64,000 nt of DNA from Prevotella melaninogenica (GTDB lineage: Bacteria > Bacteroidota > Bacteroidia > Bacteroidales > Bacteroidaceae): contig NZ_AP018050.1 in assembly GCF_003609775.1 (NCBI RefSeq), positions 1,280,923 through 1,344,922 on the forward strand, given 5' to 3'. Positions 53,420 through 61,879 of this stretch are shown here, piece after piece; positions within the stretch are counted from its first letter, which is position 1; every line of letters begins with the position of its first letter. The translations under genes and the position numbers were made by a program. The notes under the pieces are model-generated. The model did no database searches and was not told the origin of the DNA. It worked only from the letters and a program-made list of their open reading frames with translations.

Positions 53420-55126
53420 TTACTTCTTAAACAAGATTCCTCTTAAATCTACACTATGCTCATTCAAATCACCTTGAAGATTGGTCATGTAAAAGCAGAT
53501 ATTCTTACCATAGAATGTTATTGGAAGAGGATTGTCTGCTTTATCCATCTCATCCAATGTATTAATAGGAATAGAGATAACATCCTCTACCTTCTTATCA
53601 TTCAGCATATAGTCCATCGTTATAAACATAGTATCATTCTTTGTTTCAAATGAAAAACGTTCTGAAGAATAATCATGTCCTACAATTCTATAAGAAGTAT
53701 ATCCCTTAGGAATTGTACAGAGTGAAGCAGAATATTTACAATCAATATCTACAAAGTGACTTTCTGTTTTAACCTCTGACCTATATAAAAATTCATATAT
53801 AAAGACTCCCTTTCTATCAACAAGTCCATCTATAGCCAACGTATCAAATGTGCTTGATAAATAGTAAACTTTATCGGAAAGCTGCTCACCTTGAACTTCT
53901 CCTAAACTCTTTACCAGTTTTTTATACGTAGCACTATCCATTGGAAACTTCGTTACGCCATTTTCCATAGCGATCTGCTTAATATCACTTTGCAACTTAT
54001 TACGTGTAAAAGTAAAGACATTATAAGGCAATACCGTGAGTATAAGTACCAATGCAGTAAATGAACCTACAATCCATGATAAGCGCTTCGCCTTTACCAC
54101 GTAAAGCCCAATGCAAACAGCATAACACCAAAGGTTGAAAGCAAGTAAATATATACGTAACACAGATATTCCATAATCGTTAAAACGACGGATAATACCA
54201 ATAGACATCAAAAACAATAAGGGTAATACGACTATAGGAAGATAGCGTAAAACAAGTTGATCGAAGCGCTTCTTCTCTGCTTGGAAATTAACAGGATAAA
54301 GTAGAAAGACAATGACGATTGTCAGAAACATCAGTGCAGTTACCAACCAACTGACCCAACCATTAGGCAATGTCCACGTTAGAACGATCTTAATAACATA
54401 AAGATACAAAGTTAAAAGGTAGACCAAATGAAGTGGTATCACCAAGAAATGTATGACACCATTCATAAACTTATTCTCCGTCCAATTACGAACAGCATAT
54501 TTATCTTCTCCTGAAGGAGTTTGAAGCACAACTAACGAAGGTGCTAAGAAGAAGAAACAGAAGATAAGGAGATAGAGTACTTGCGTTTCCTCAACATGAA
54601 AATCGAACAGAAAAATAAATGACTGTATCAATAACTCCAGACCTAAAAACAAAATTAATGATACAATAAGAGACAAAAAGATATGCTTAACAAAACCTAA
54701 GACAAAATTGATTGCAGGTCTATCATCTTTCTGGCCAACAAAAGGAATAACCCAAAGAGCCAATACAATAGCAACACAACAAGCAACACAAGATGCCTTA
54801 AAAGAATTATTCAAGGGAAAATTATGCGAGAAGAAAACACAGATAGTCGTCCAAAGAATATTTGATAAAAGATTTATTATCAAACTTTTCCCTCTGGATT
54901 TATTCTCTGAATATAAGTGAACAACATAAGAGAAAACAGTTCCCGACAAAGGCCAAAAAATCATGAAAAACTCTATTCCTGACTCCAAGTTCTGTCGCTT
55001 ATGGCTGAATATCCATAAATATACTGTTGCTATAATAATATAACAAAAGGTAAAAGGAAAACGTTTTAACGTCTTGACAATATGATCATATTTGTCTGCA
55101 AGACTCATTTTATTAAACAGCATCAT
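53420..55126 (-). CDS. DUF4153 family membrane protein
   Basis: The 568-aa protein carries about 12 hydrophobic helices in the first 375 residues, including the conserved NWTENKFMNGVIHFLVIPLHLVYLLTLYLY region characteristic of DUF4153. A C-terminal soluble part of about 190 residues (from LQSDIKQIAMENGVTKFPMD) follows. The start is probably the seventh codon (MSLADKYDHI, 55108). No function is known. It ends 94 bp before the duplicated fabD promoter; it was presumably the original upstream neighbour of fabD. Confidence 0.82.
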   Translation of the reverse strand: MMLFNKMSLADKYDHIVKTLKRFPFTFCYIIIATVYLWIFSHKRQNLESGIEFFMIFWPLSGTVFSYVVHLYSENKSRGKSLIINLLSNILWTTICVFFSHNFPLNNSFKASCVACCVAIVLALWVIPFVGQKDDRPAINFVLGFVKHIFLSLIVSLILFLGLELLIQSFIFLFDFHVEETQVLYLLIFCFFFLAPSLVVLQTPSGEDKYAVRNWTENKFMNGVIHFLVIPLHLVYLLTLYLYVIKIVLTWTLPNGWVSWLVTALMFLTIVIVFLLYPVNFQAEKKRFDQLVLRYLPIVVLPLLFLMSIGIIRRFNDYGISVLRIYLLAFNLWCYAVCIGLYVVKAKRLSWIVGSFTALVLILTVLPYNVFTFTRNKLQSDIKQIAMENGVTKFPMDSATYKKLVKSLGEVQGEQLSDKVYYLSSTFDTLAIDGLVDRKGVFIYEFLYRSEVKTESHFVDIDCKYSASLCTIPKGYTSYRIVGHDYSSERFSFETKNDTMFITMDYMLNDKKVEDVISIPINTLDEMDKADNPLPITFYGKNICFYMTNLQGDLNEHSVDLRGILFKK

Positions 55127-55198
55127 GAGTATAATTCTCTAAATATAAGTTTCTTCTAACTTAATTATCAAATAAAAGAAATAAGGATAATGGTAGAA

Positions 55199-55582
55199 TT
55201 AGTGAATAGACATAACAAGGTGGCGACCTGCTAATAAAGCAATAAAGCCTAATGCAAGGGAAACTATGATATAAAGGGAGGAAAGAATAAAACCATCCCC
55301 TCCCTTTAATAACGTTGCATGCTCATTCATAAAGGTTGAAAAGGTTGTAAAACCTCCACAAAAACCAGTAGTAAGCATAAGGCGAACAGCTGGACTAACT
55401 CCTCCATTATCACTGGATAATGAGGAAAAAACACCTATAAGGAAACATCCAAGTACATTTACAACCATTGTTCCCAAAGGAAATGAGCCAGCTACAGCCA
55501 ACTGAACATACTTCGAAATAACCATTCGAAGACTGCCACCAACAAAACTTCCAATACCGACTAAGATAATATCCTTTATCAT
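55199..55582 (-). CDS. crcB: Fluoride efflux channel/transporter CrcB (Fluc)
   Basis: The 127-aa membrane protein has four helices. The motifs GSFVGGSLRMVISKYV (N terminus), GTMVVNVLGCFLIGVFSS (with the pore Asn) and TTGFCGGFTTFSTFMNE (the central sodium-site and Phe-box region) define the dual-topology Fluc family. It expels fluoride as an antiparallel dimer. The length is normal. It lies 31 bp downstream of the DUF5686 gene on the same strand. No fluoride riboswitch is recognisable in that short gap. Confidence 0.95.
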   Translation of the reverse strand: MIKDIILVGIGSFVGGSLRMVISKYVQLAVAGSFPLGTMVVNVLGCFLIGVFSSLSSDNGGVSPAVRLMLTTGFCGGFTTFSTFMNEHATLLKGGDGFILSSLYIIVSLALGFIALLAGRHLVMSIH

Positions 55583-55613
55583 ATCTAACGATGATTAGAT
55601 TTACTCATAGGGA

Positions 55614-58415
55614 TTAGAAAACCAGATTAAAACCAAATCTAATACCATTCTTTGATATTCCTGGAGCATTCGTATAAGTAAGTCGACGAACGTAATCAAC
55701 CTCCAAACATTTGAAGATATTATGTACTCCGACAACAAACTCCATGTAAGGATCGCGCGTCATTACACGTGTGTCGACAGGGAACTTATACAATTCTGTA
55801 TCATTAGCATTCTGTGGTAAGTATGGGTTGTTCTTATCTGTTAAATGTCCCCACATCCCTTTAAAGGCAACATACTCACGCCACTTCAGTTTCTTAATGA
55901 GTGGAAGACGGTTGAAAATCTTACCTTCTAAGTCCCACGCAAGATTAAACTGTGCATATCGGTCATTAAGGAATTCAAGTCCTTTCATAAGGTTGAACGT
56001 TCCTTGATGTTCAAAATAAGACGTGTTCACAGGAGGAGTGATAAGGAATTGGAATGGCACCTTATTCCATTGTGCACCACCTTGCACACGCGTATCAATG
56101 TGACCCCAGCTACCTAACCAGAAACGTTTATAAATAGAAACCTCAGTAAGATTACTATTAAAGTCACCTCCTAAGAAATGCTTAATACCCATTGTATGCT
56201 TAACATTGAACTCTGGTGCATCGAGATTTACAGTCATACGCTTTTGCTTTGAGTTCACATAAGACTGTCCAGGACGATAATTGAATCCAAGACTAACCTC
56301 ACTCACACGCAGTTTGTCTACCAGTGTACCATCCATCTTCTCATATACAAGTTTACCAGTTGGTCTATTACTCTCTGTACGAAGTTCCAAACTTGTAGCC
56401 AAACCATAATCTGTCTCCCAATTAAAGTTTATCTTCTGACGATTAACAAAATACATCTGCTCAACCTTCACTGGGCGGAAAGTCATGAAGATATTATCCT
56501 TATTGTGTTTCAGATACTTATCTGATGGAGACTCTACGTCACTTGTTGATTCGAACGAAATAGTACGTACAGGGAATTCTATTGGCTGATACTCTGGCTT
56601 ATTGAATGAGTAAGTAACCTTAGCATCGTAATAACTGCGGTGTGACTTCGTACCATAAGCATAGTAACCCTCAAAGAACCAATGAGGATTAAGCTTAGCT
56701 GTCGTACGAGCAGAGGCACGCAAGCGAATACCATCAATAAAGTTCTTTGAGATGAAAGTATTGACAGGGCCGATATCAAACTTACTTGGCTTATCTTCAG
56801 AACCTGTTTCAATAAAGTTCTCTATCAATGCCTTGGATGCAAAAATCACCCATTTGAAATGCTTAGTATTTGCCATTCGCTTGATAAACGAGTCCATCCC
56901 AGCCTCACTCTTCGTCAATTGCGTTGTTCTGTGTGCTGCCCAAAACTCATTATCACGCATCTTAGCATTGGTATCGTATATAATCTTTGCTTTACCCTTA
57001 AACTGTTTATCCTCAATAGGAGCAAAGCCATAGTTTGTCATACCAGTCGTACGAATGACAATAGCACGTTGTAAGAGGTCTGTTAGCTTTAACTCAGCAA
57101 TCATATTGTCTGTTGTCAAAGCCCACTCTCCATTGCTTAACTTCGTGAATTCCTGCTGAAACTTCATAGCATCAACAAAGTTAACACCTGTATTAGCAGG
57201 CAACTGCATATCACACTTCTTCACATGAAGCGAACTATCATTCAATACATACAACTCACCACGGAATCCAAAGTCCTGCTGGTTGGCTGGCATAAACTGC
57301 AAACGAATACACTGATCCTGATTTACATAGACCGTATCGTCTATATAAAAATGATAAAATGAAATAGCTGTAGAACCGATTGGAGAAGGAAAACGTTTCT
57401 GAAGGAGGTCAATATGGTCATCATAAAGATTGATATCCTTAAAGAGGTCCTTCACAATTGTATTCAAAGCTTCACCCGTTTGTATAAGTTTTGAAATACC
57501 CTTAGTAGACTGTCCCAACACAATATCCTTCTCATCACGTGGACTCTTACGATAAAGATGCTGCGTAAGCGTTTCATCTACAGAGATTGGAAGAATGAGT
57601 TTGTTATTATAAGGACAAGTCTCCACTTGGTCAAGAAGCCAAGGAGCCTTCTTAAACATAGAGCCTTCAAGTTCATCAGGTGTAAGGTTATTAATAGCCA
57701 TTGTCACCTTCTGATACTTATCATACTGATAGTAATCATGGTTCTCCAAATGGGTTTGTTTCTTCGCAGCAATAACACGCCGCATCAACTCTACTGCTGG
57801 ATTATCCTTACGAGAATACTTATGACGTCGCTTAGCCTTCACAACAATCCCTTGAAGTTGCTTAGAGTCTGCAATAAGGGTCACCTTCAATTCTCTTGAA
57901 GTATGTGCAGTAATCTTGATATGACGTGGCTTATAACCTACAGCAGTAATAGTAAGCTGTTCACCCACCTTTCGAGCTATAGAAAAATGCCCATCAGCAT
58001 CACTCGATGCACCTAACTTTAAATTCCGATAGAGCGCATTCGCATAAGGAATACTATCTCCCGTCTGCCAGTCAACCACGTAACATTGGAGCAAAGTACT
58101 ATCTATCACTGCTGGCTTAGCAGCTATCTTAGCTAAAGAATCCATCATTTGAAGCAATGAGTCAGTAGCTATCACCATCGAATCAGTTGCTGTTAACAAA
58201 GAATCTTTACCTAACAACAAAGAGTCAATACGTACTACATGAGGCTTCGAATTAAAGTACAATGCCTTAAAAGAATATGCTTGCGCAGTAAATGACACAA
58301 GTAAAAAGAGAAGAGAGATAATCACTCTATTCTTTATCACTTGTAGCTCCTCTTTTGCCTTATCAAAGACAAAAGATATATGTTTATCTTTATTGAGTCT
58401 GGGTAATCTGTTCAT
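55614..58415 (-). CDS. DUF5686 family outer membrane protein with carboxypeptidase-regulatory-like domain
   Basis: The 933-aa protein has an uncleaved-looking or late signal segment (about residues 29-46, ending TAQA). A Ser/Leu/Asp repeat-like stretch follows (DSLLGKDSLLTATDSMVIATDS, about 63-85). Then comes a carboxypeptidase-regulatory-like beta-sandwich (about 108-190, SDADGHFSIARKVGEQLTITAVGYKP) and the DUF5686 region with a C-terminal barrel ending GIRFGFNLVF. The function is unknown; it is a surface or outer-membrane protein. It follows the inositol-phosphate synthase gene by 115 bp and may share its transcript. Confidence 0.85.
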   Translation of the reverse strand: MNRLPRLNKDKHISFVFDKAKEELQVIKNRVIISLLFLLVSFTAQAYSFKALYFNSKPHVVRIDSLLLGKDSLLTATDSMVIATDSLLQMMDSLAKIAAKPAVIDSTLLQCYVVDWQTGDSIPYANALYRNLKLGASSDADGHFSIARKVGEQLTITAVGYKPRHIKITAHTSRELKVTLIADSKQLQGIVVKAKRRHKYSRKDNPAVELMRRVIAAKKQTHLENHDYYQYDKYQKVTMAINNLTPDELEGSMFKKAPWLLDQVETCPYNNKLILPISVDETLTQHLYRKSPRDEKDIVLGQSTKGISKLIQTGEALNTIVKDLFKDINLYDDHIDLLQKRFPSPIGSTAISFYHFYIDDTVYVNQDQCIRLQFMPANQQDFGFRGELYVLNDSSLHVKKCDMQLPANTGVNFVDAMKFQQEFTKLSNGEWALTTDNMIAELKLTDLLQRAIVIRTTGMTNYGFAPIEDKQFKGKAKIIYDTNAKMRDNEFWAAHRTTQLTKSEAGMDSFIKRMANTKHFKWVIFASKALIENFIETGSEDKPSKFDIGPVNTFISKNFIDGIRLRASARTTAKLNPHWFFEGYYAYGTKSHRSYYDAKVTYSFNKPEYQPIEFPVRTISFESTSDVESPSDKYLKHNKDNIFMTFRPVKVEQMYFVNRQKINFNWETDYGLATSLELRTESNRPTGKLVYEKMDGTLVDKLRVSEVSLGFNYRPGQSYVNSKQKRMTVNLDAPEFNVKHTMGIKHFLGGDFNSNLTEVSIYKRFWLGSWGHIDTRVQGGAQWNKVPFQFLITPPVNTSYFEHQGTFNLMKGLEFLNDRYAQFNLAWDLEGKIFNRLPLIKKLKWREYVAFKGMWGHLTDKNNPYLPQNANDTELYKFPVDTRVMTRDPYMEFVVGVHNIFKCLEVDYVRRLTYTNAPGISKNGIRFGFNLVF

Positions 58416-58530
58416 ATCTTACTTTAGTTTTAGGACAATGCAGAACAGCCCACTATAGCTATTCTGCACCCAAGAGTTGTCACATCCATAAAAGATGTTC
58501 GAAAGACTTCTATACGGTTTGAGAAGCTTA

Positions 58531-59838
58531 CTAATCGATTTCTTCATCTGCTTCATATCCCCCCATTTCTCGGATAGCATTCTTCAGCATGGTATACTGT
58601 TCAAAGAGGTTATTGACAGCTTCCTCACCACGGGTAAAATCGTGCATTGGACTCTTAAGGAAGATACTCAAGAAACGCTGAATACCATAACGACCAGCCC
58701 TCGCAGCAAGATCAGAGAGCAATGTAAGATCAAGAAGCAATGGTGCAGCAAGGATTGAGTCACGGCAAAGGAAATTAATCTTTATCTGCATTGGGTAACC
58801 CATCCAGCCAAAGATATCAATATTATCCCATCCCTCCTTATCGTCATTACGAGGTGGATAATAATTGATACGCACTTTATGATAGATATTACCATAAAGA
58901 TCGGGCTGTTCATCAGCTCTACAAATTGTTTCAAGTGTTGACAACTTACTTACTTCCTTTGTGTGAAAATTAGCTGGTTCATCAAGAACCAAGCCGTCAC
59001 GATTACCCAAGATGTTCGTTGAGAACCACCCTGCAAGACCAAGGTTACGTGTCTTAATGATAGGAGCAAAGCCCGACTTAACCAATGTCTGACCAGTCTT
59101 AAAGTCCTTACCTGCAATAGGCATACGTGTCTTCTCAGCCAACTCCCACATAGCAGGTATATCAACCGTTGTATTAGGAGCACCCATAATAAACGGACAA
59201 CCTTTTGTCAATGCCGCGTATGCATAACACATTGATGGAGCAATATGCTCTCTGTCATCTGCCTTCATAGCCGATTCCAATTGCTCAAGTGTCTTATGAC
59301 ATGCCTCGTCGTATGGTACATAAATCTCGGTAGAAGCAGCCCAGATAACAACTACACGTTCACAGCCATGCTCTTTCTTAAAGTTCTGAATGTCTTTCTG
59401 CAATTCAAGCACCATATCCCAGCGTGTCTTGCAGTCTTTAACATTGTCACCATCCAGTCGCTTAGCATAGTTTCGGTCAAAAGCAGCTTTCAGAGGCTTG
59501 ATAGCCATCAGTTCCTCACGTACAGGTTCAATATCCTTTGCCTTCAACACTTCAGCATATACTGCAGCCTGATAAGCATTCTGAGGATACACATCCCATG
59601 TACCAAAGACAATATCGTCTAAGTTTGCCAATGGAACAATATCTTTGTAATGAAGATATTTCTTATCTGCTCCACGTCCTACACGGATTTTATCATATTG
59701 AGTCATAGCTCCGATAGGCTTCGTAAGACCCTTGCGTGTCATTAACACTCCAGTCATGAAGGTCGTAGCAACTGCGCCGCAACCAACGACCATTATTCCT
59801 AATCTGCCTTCTGCAGGCTTTACGTTTGTTTGCTTCAT
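58531..59838 (-). CDS. ino1: Myo-inositol-1-phosphate synthase
   Basis: The 435-aa enzyme converts glucose-6-phosphate to inositol-3-phosphate with bound NAD. The Rossmann glycine motif is VVGCGAVATTFMTG (residues 17-30). Further family motifs are IWAASTEIYVP, KDFKTGQTLVKSG (catalytic Lys region) and GWFSTNILGNRDGLVL. MQIKINFLCRDSILAAPLLLDL lies in the C-terminal part. The length is shorter than the eukaryotic enzyme (about 530) but normal for bacteria. It is the last gene of the four-gene inositol-lipid operon and supplies the inositol phosphate head group. Confidence 0.94.
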   Translation of the reverse strand: MKQTNVKPAEGRLGIMVVGCGAVATTFMTGVLMTRKGLTKPIGAMTQYDKIRVGRGADKKYLHYKDIVPLANLDDIVFGTWDVYPQNAYQAAVYAEVLKAKDIEPVREELMAIKPLKAAFDRNYAKRLDGDNVKDCKTRWDMVLELQKDIQNFKKEHGCERVVVIWAASTEIYVPYDEACHKTLEQLESAMKADDREHIAPSMCYAYAALTKGCPFIMGAPNTTVDIPAMWELAEKTRMPIAGKDFKTGQTLVKSGFAPIIKTRNLGLAGWFSTNILGNRDGLVLDEPANFHTKEVSKLSTLETICRADEQPDLYGNIYHKVRINYYPPRNDDKEGWDNIDIFGWMGYPMQIKINFLCRDSILAAPLLLDLTLLSDLAARAGRYGIQRFLSIFLKSPMHDFTRGEEAVNNLFEQYTMLKNAIREMGGYEADEEID

Positions 59839-59867
59839 GATTAATACTGCAATATTTAATTAACGCA

Positions 59868-60662
59868 TTAAAGTGGCGTATATTGTCTTAATATAGATTG
59901 TAGTTCAACTAAATTCTTAATAACATAATCTGCCACACACGTTGTTGGCTCTTCCGACGTCCACCCTTCACCTTTTAACCAAATTGTATGGCAACCTATT
60001 TCACGAGCTGGAAGTATATCTTTGGTATAGCTATCGCCAATCACAACAACGTTTTCAGGCCTCACTTCCATAGATTTCACAGCTAAATTAAATATCTGCG
60101 AATCAGGCTTTCGAACACCAACAACAGCACTTTCCGTTACTGTTTCAAAATAAGAAGATAAATCAAACTCCTCAAGAACAACCGTCATATTCCCATAGAA
60201 GTTTGTTACCAAGCCTAATCTATGGTTCTTCTTTAAGTCAGATAGGACTCGCCTACTCTCTGACATAATGGTTTTTACCTTCTCATAAATATCGTTCAAC
60301 AGAACTCTTTGCATCTGTTCAGCCTCAACCTTATCTACTGATAACCAGCCACGACTAAGTAAGTATTCAAACTCTATTCTTAACTTATTCGTTAACATCG
60401 AGAGGAATGTGTCATGTGACTGTATAATAGGCAGCTTTCCTAAGGTACGCTCTGCATGTACATAGGCTTCACGAAACTGCTCCTCGGTCACAGGAATTTC
60501 ATTCCTTTTGTATGCATACCATAGAAACTTACCCCAATGACAACCCGCAGTATCAAGTGTACCACCAAAGTCAAAGAGAAGAATTAATCTTCCCTCCTCA
60601 CTACACTGAGAAGCGTGTATTGTTTCTGCTTTTAAAGATATATCGTTTAACTCTTTGTTCAT
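59868..60662 (-). CDS. HAD-superfamily phosphatase (inositol-lipid operon)
   Basis: The 264-aa protein has HAD motif I LLFDFGGTLD with nucleophile Asp31. The second Asp of DxD is Gly33, as in the DxG subgroup. Motif II is LVTNFYGN, motif III VGVRKPD with the Lys, and motif IV VIGDSYTKD. A helical cap lies at about 50-140. It lies between the CDP-alcohol phosphatidyltransferase and inositol-phosphate synthase genes, so dephosphorylation of a phosphatidylinositol phosphate or of inositol phosphate is a reasonable guess. The substrate is not proven by sequence. Confidence 0.85.
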   Translation of the reverse strand: MNKELNDISLKAETIHASQCSEEGRLILLFDFGGTLDTAGCHWGKFLWYAYKRNEIPVTEEQFREAYVHAERTLGKLPIIQSHDTFLSMLTNKLRIEFEYLLSRGWLSVDKVEAEQMQRVLLNDIYEKVKTIMSESRRVLSDLKKNHRLGLVTNFYGNMTVVLEEFDLSSYFETVTESAVVGVRKPDSQIFNLAVKSMEVRPENVVVIGDSYTKDILPAREIGCHTIWLKGEGWTSEEPTTCVADYVIKNLVELQSILRQYTPL

Positions 60663-60783
60663 TCTAAAATAGTTTAAGCTACATTAGATTGTAATAGACT
60701 GTTATTCAACACTAAAAGATAAGCATTAAAAGTATTTCATCAACATATATTCAACCCTAATTATAGTCTAAAAAACATATTAT

Positions 60784-61827
60784 TTACTCCTTTGGCATGA
60801 GGCTTTTACATAAATCTTCGTGCCGCTTATGCATATAGATGTACAACAAACTATATAAACTAATCTCAAACACAAAGTATATCCACGGACAATTCAATAA
60901 GCAAGTGACGTAAATAAGAATAGCACGACTATTGAAAGACAAGAAGTTTGTAAAAGGCATCAGCGGTTTGCTACCTGCCAAGAAACGTTCTTTGAGCTCC
61001 TGTGGCACCTTATCTATTCCTCCGTACTTCTCTATCAATGCTGCATGAAACTTCTGAAAAGCAGGGGTTCTACGCTCCTGACTTCTACAATAACGTTGAT
61101 AATTACTATGAAAAGCACGATCCCAAAAGACACCCTTCTTTCCCTTCAAATCTTCAACAATAGCGTGTTCGCGTTCGTATGAGTCAAGTTCTGAACCTTC
61201 TTTACCCTTCAAGAAATAAAGATGAATCTGTCGATAATAGTCACTTAACGAACTTTGGGGGGAGTGACATAACAAACTTGCAACAGCTGCCAAACCTAAT
61301 CCCCAAAAGCCCCACACCTCTGATGTGCCGGGCATTGGCTGATACCACAGTCGTAAGACAATAGCAAGATAGATTGAGAAGAACCATACATCGCCTGCAA
61401 AACCATCTAAACAGCGACCTTTCATAGATTGTTGACGAGTAAGCCGTGCCAACTGTCCGTCTGTTGAATCACAAAAGTTTGCTAACATCAAGAGAATAAT
61501 TCCTATGATATTATGCAAGGTATCTGTAAAATAAAACATTACACCCGCACCAATTCCAAGGAAGATAGAGAGAATAGTAATCGTATTAGGCGTAACACCT
61601 AAGCGATACCAGAACAAGGCAAATGCTAAACCGATAGGCCGAGTAAAATAAATATCAAGCCATTCTTCCGTATCCATAGACTTGAAAGAGGCACGAAGAA
61701 GACTAAAAAATCCCATCTTACCATCTTGTCCTTCTCCCAAATATGGCGAAGAGGGCTGAGCTGCAAAATGAGCATTGTCCTTTGTTTGCTGAGCAGTTGC
61801 TCTATTATTTTGTTCTTCTTTTGTCAT
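60784..61827 (-). CDS. CDP-alcohol phosphatidyltransferase family membrane protein
   Basis: The 347-aa inner membrane enzyme has a long N-terminal cytoplasmic part (about 1-60), then about six helices. The CDP-alcohol phosphatidyltransferase motif spans Asp120-x2-Asp123-Gly-x2-Ala-Arg128, x8, Gly137-x3-Asp141, then Asp146. The last Asp is one residue later than the canonical D-x3-D. It probably joins an inositol phosphate with a CDP-linked partner to form a phosphatidylinositol (phosphate). The neighbours (inositol-phosphate synthase, nucleotidyltransferase, phosphatase) support an inositol head group. A large soluble loop (about 215-285) is unusual for the family. Confidence 0.88.
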   Translation of the reverse strand: MTKEEQNNRATAQQTKDNAHFAAQPSSPYLGEGQDGKMGFFSLLRASFKSMDTEEWLDIYFTRPIGLAFALFWYRLGVTPNTITILSIFLGIGAGVMFYFTDTLHNIIGIILLMLANFCDSTDGQLARLTRQQSMKGRCLDGFAGDVWFFSIYLAIVLRLWYQPMPGTSEVWGFWGLGLAAVASLLCHSPQSSLSDYYRQIHLYFLKGKEGSELDSYEREHAIVEDLKGKKGVFWDRAFHSNYQRYCRSQERRTPAFQKFHAALIEKYGGIDKVPQELKERFLAGSKPLMPFTNFLSFNSRAILIYVTCLLNCPWIYFVFEISLYSLLYIYMHKRHEDLCKSLMPKE

Positions 61828-61879
61828 TGTATTCTGATTATTTATAAACGAGTCAAGTTGAGGAATAATTGACTATCTA

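Noticed and set aside
55583..55613. Fluoride riboswitch before crcB
   Set aside because: Only 31 bp separate crcB from the upstream gene and no pseudoknot-like motif is visible.
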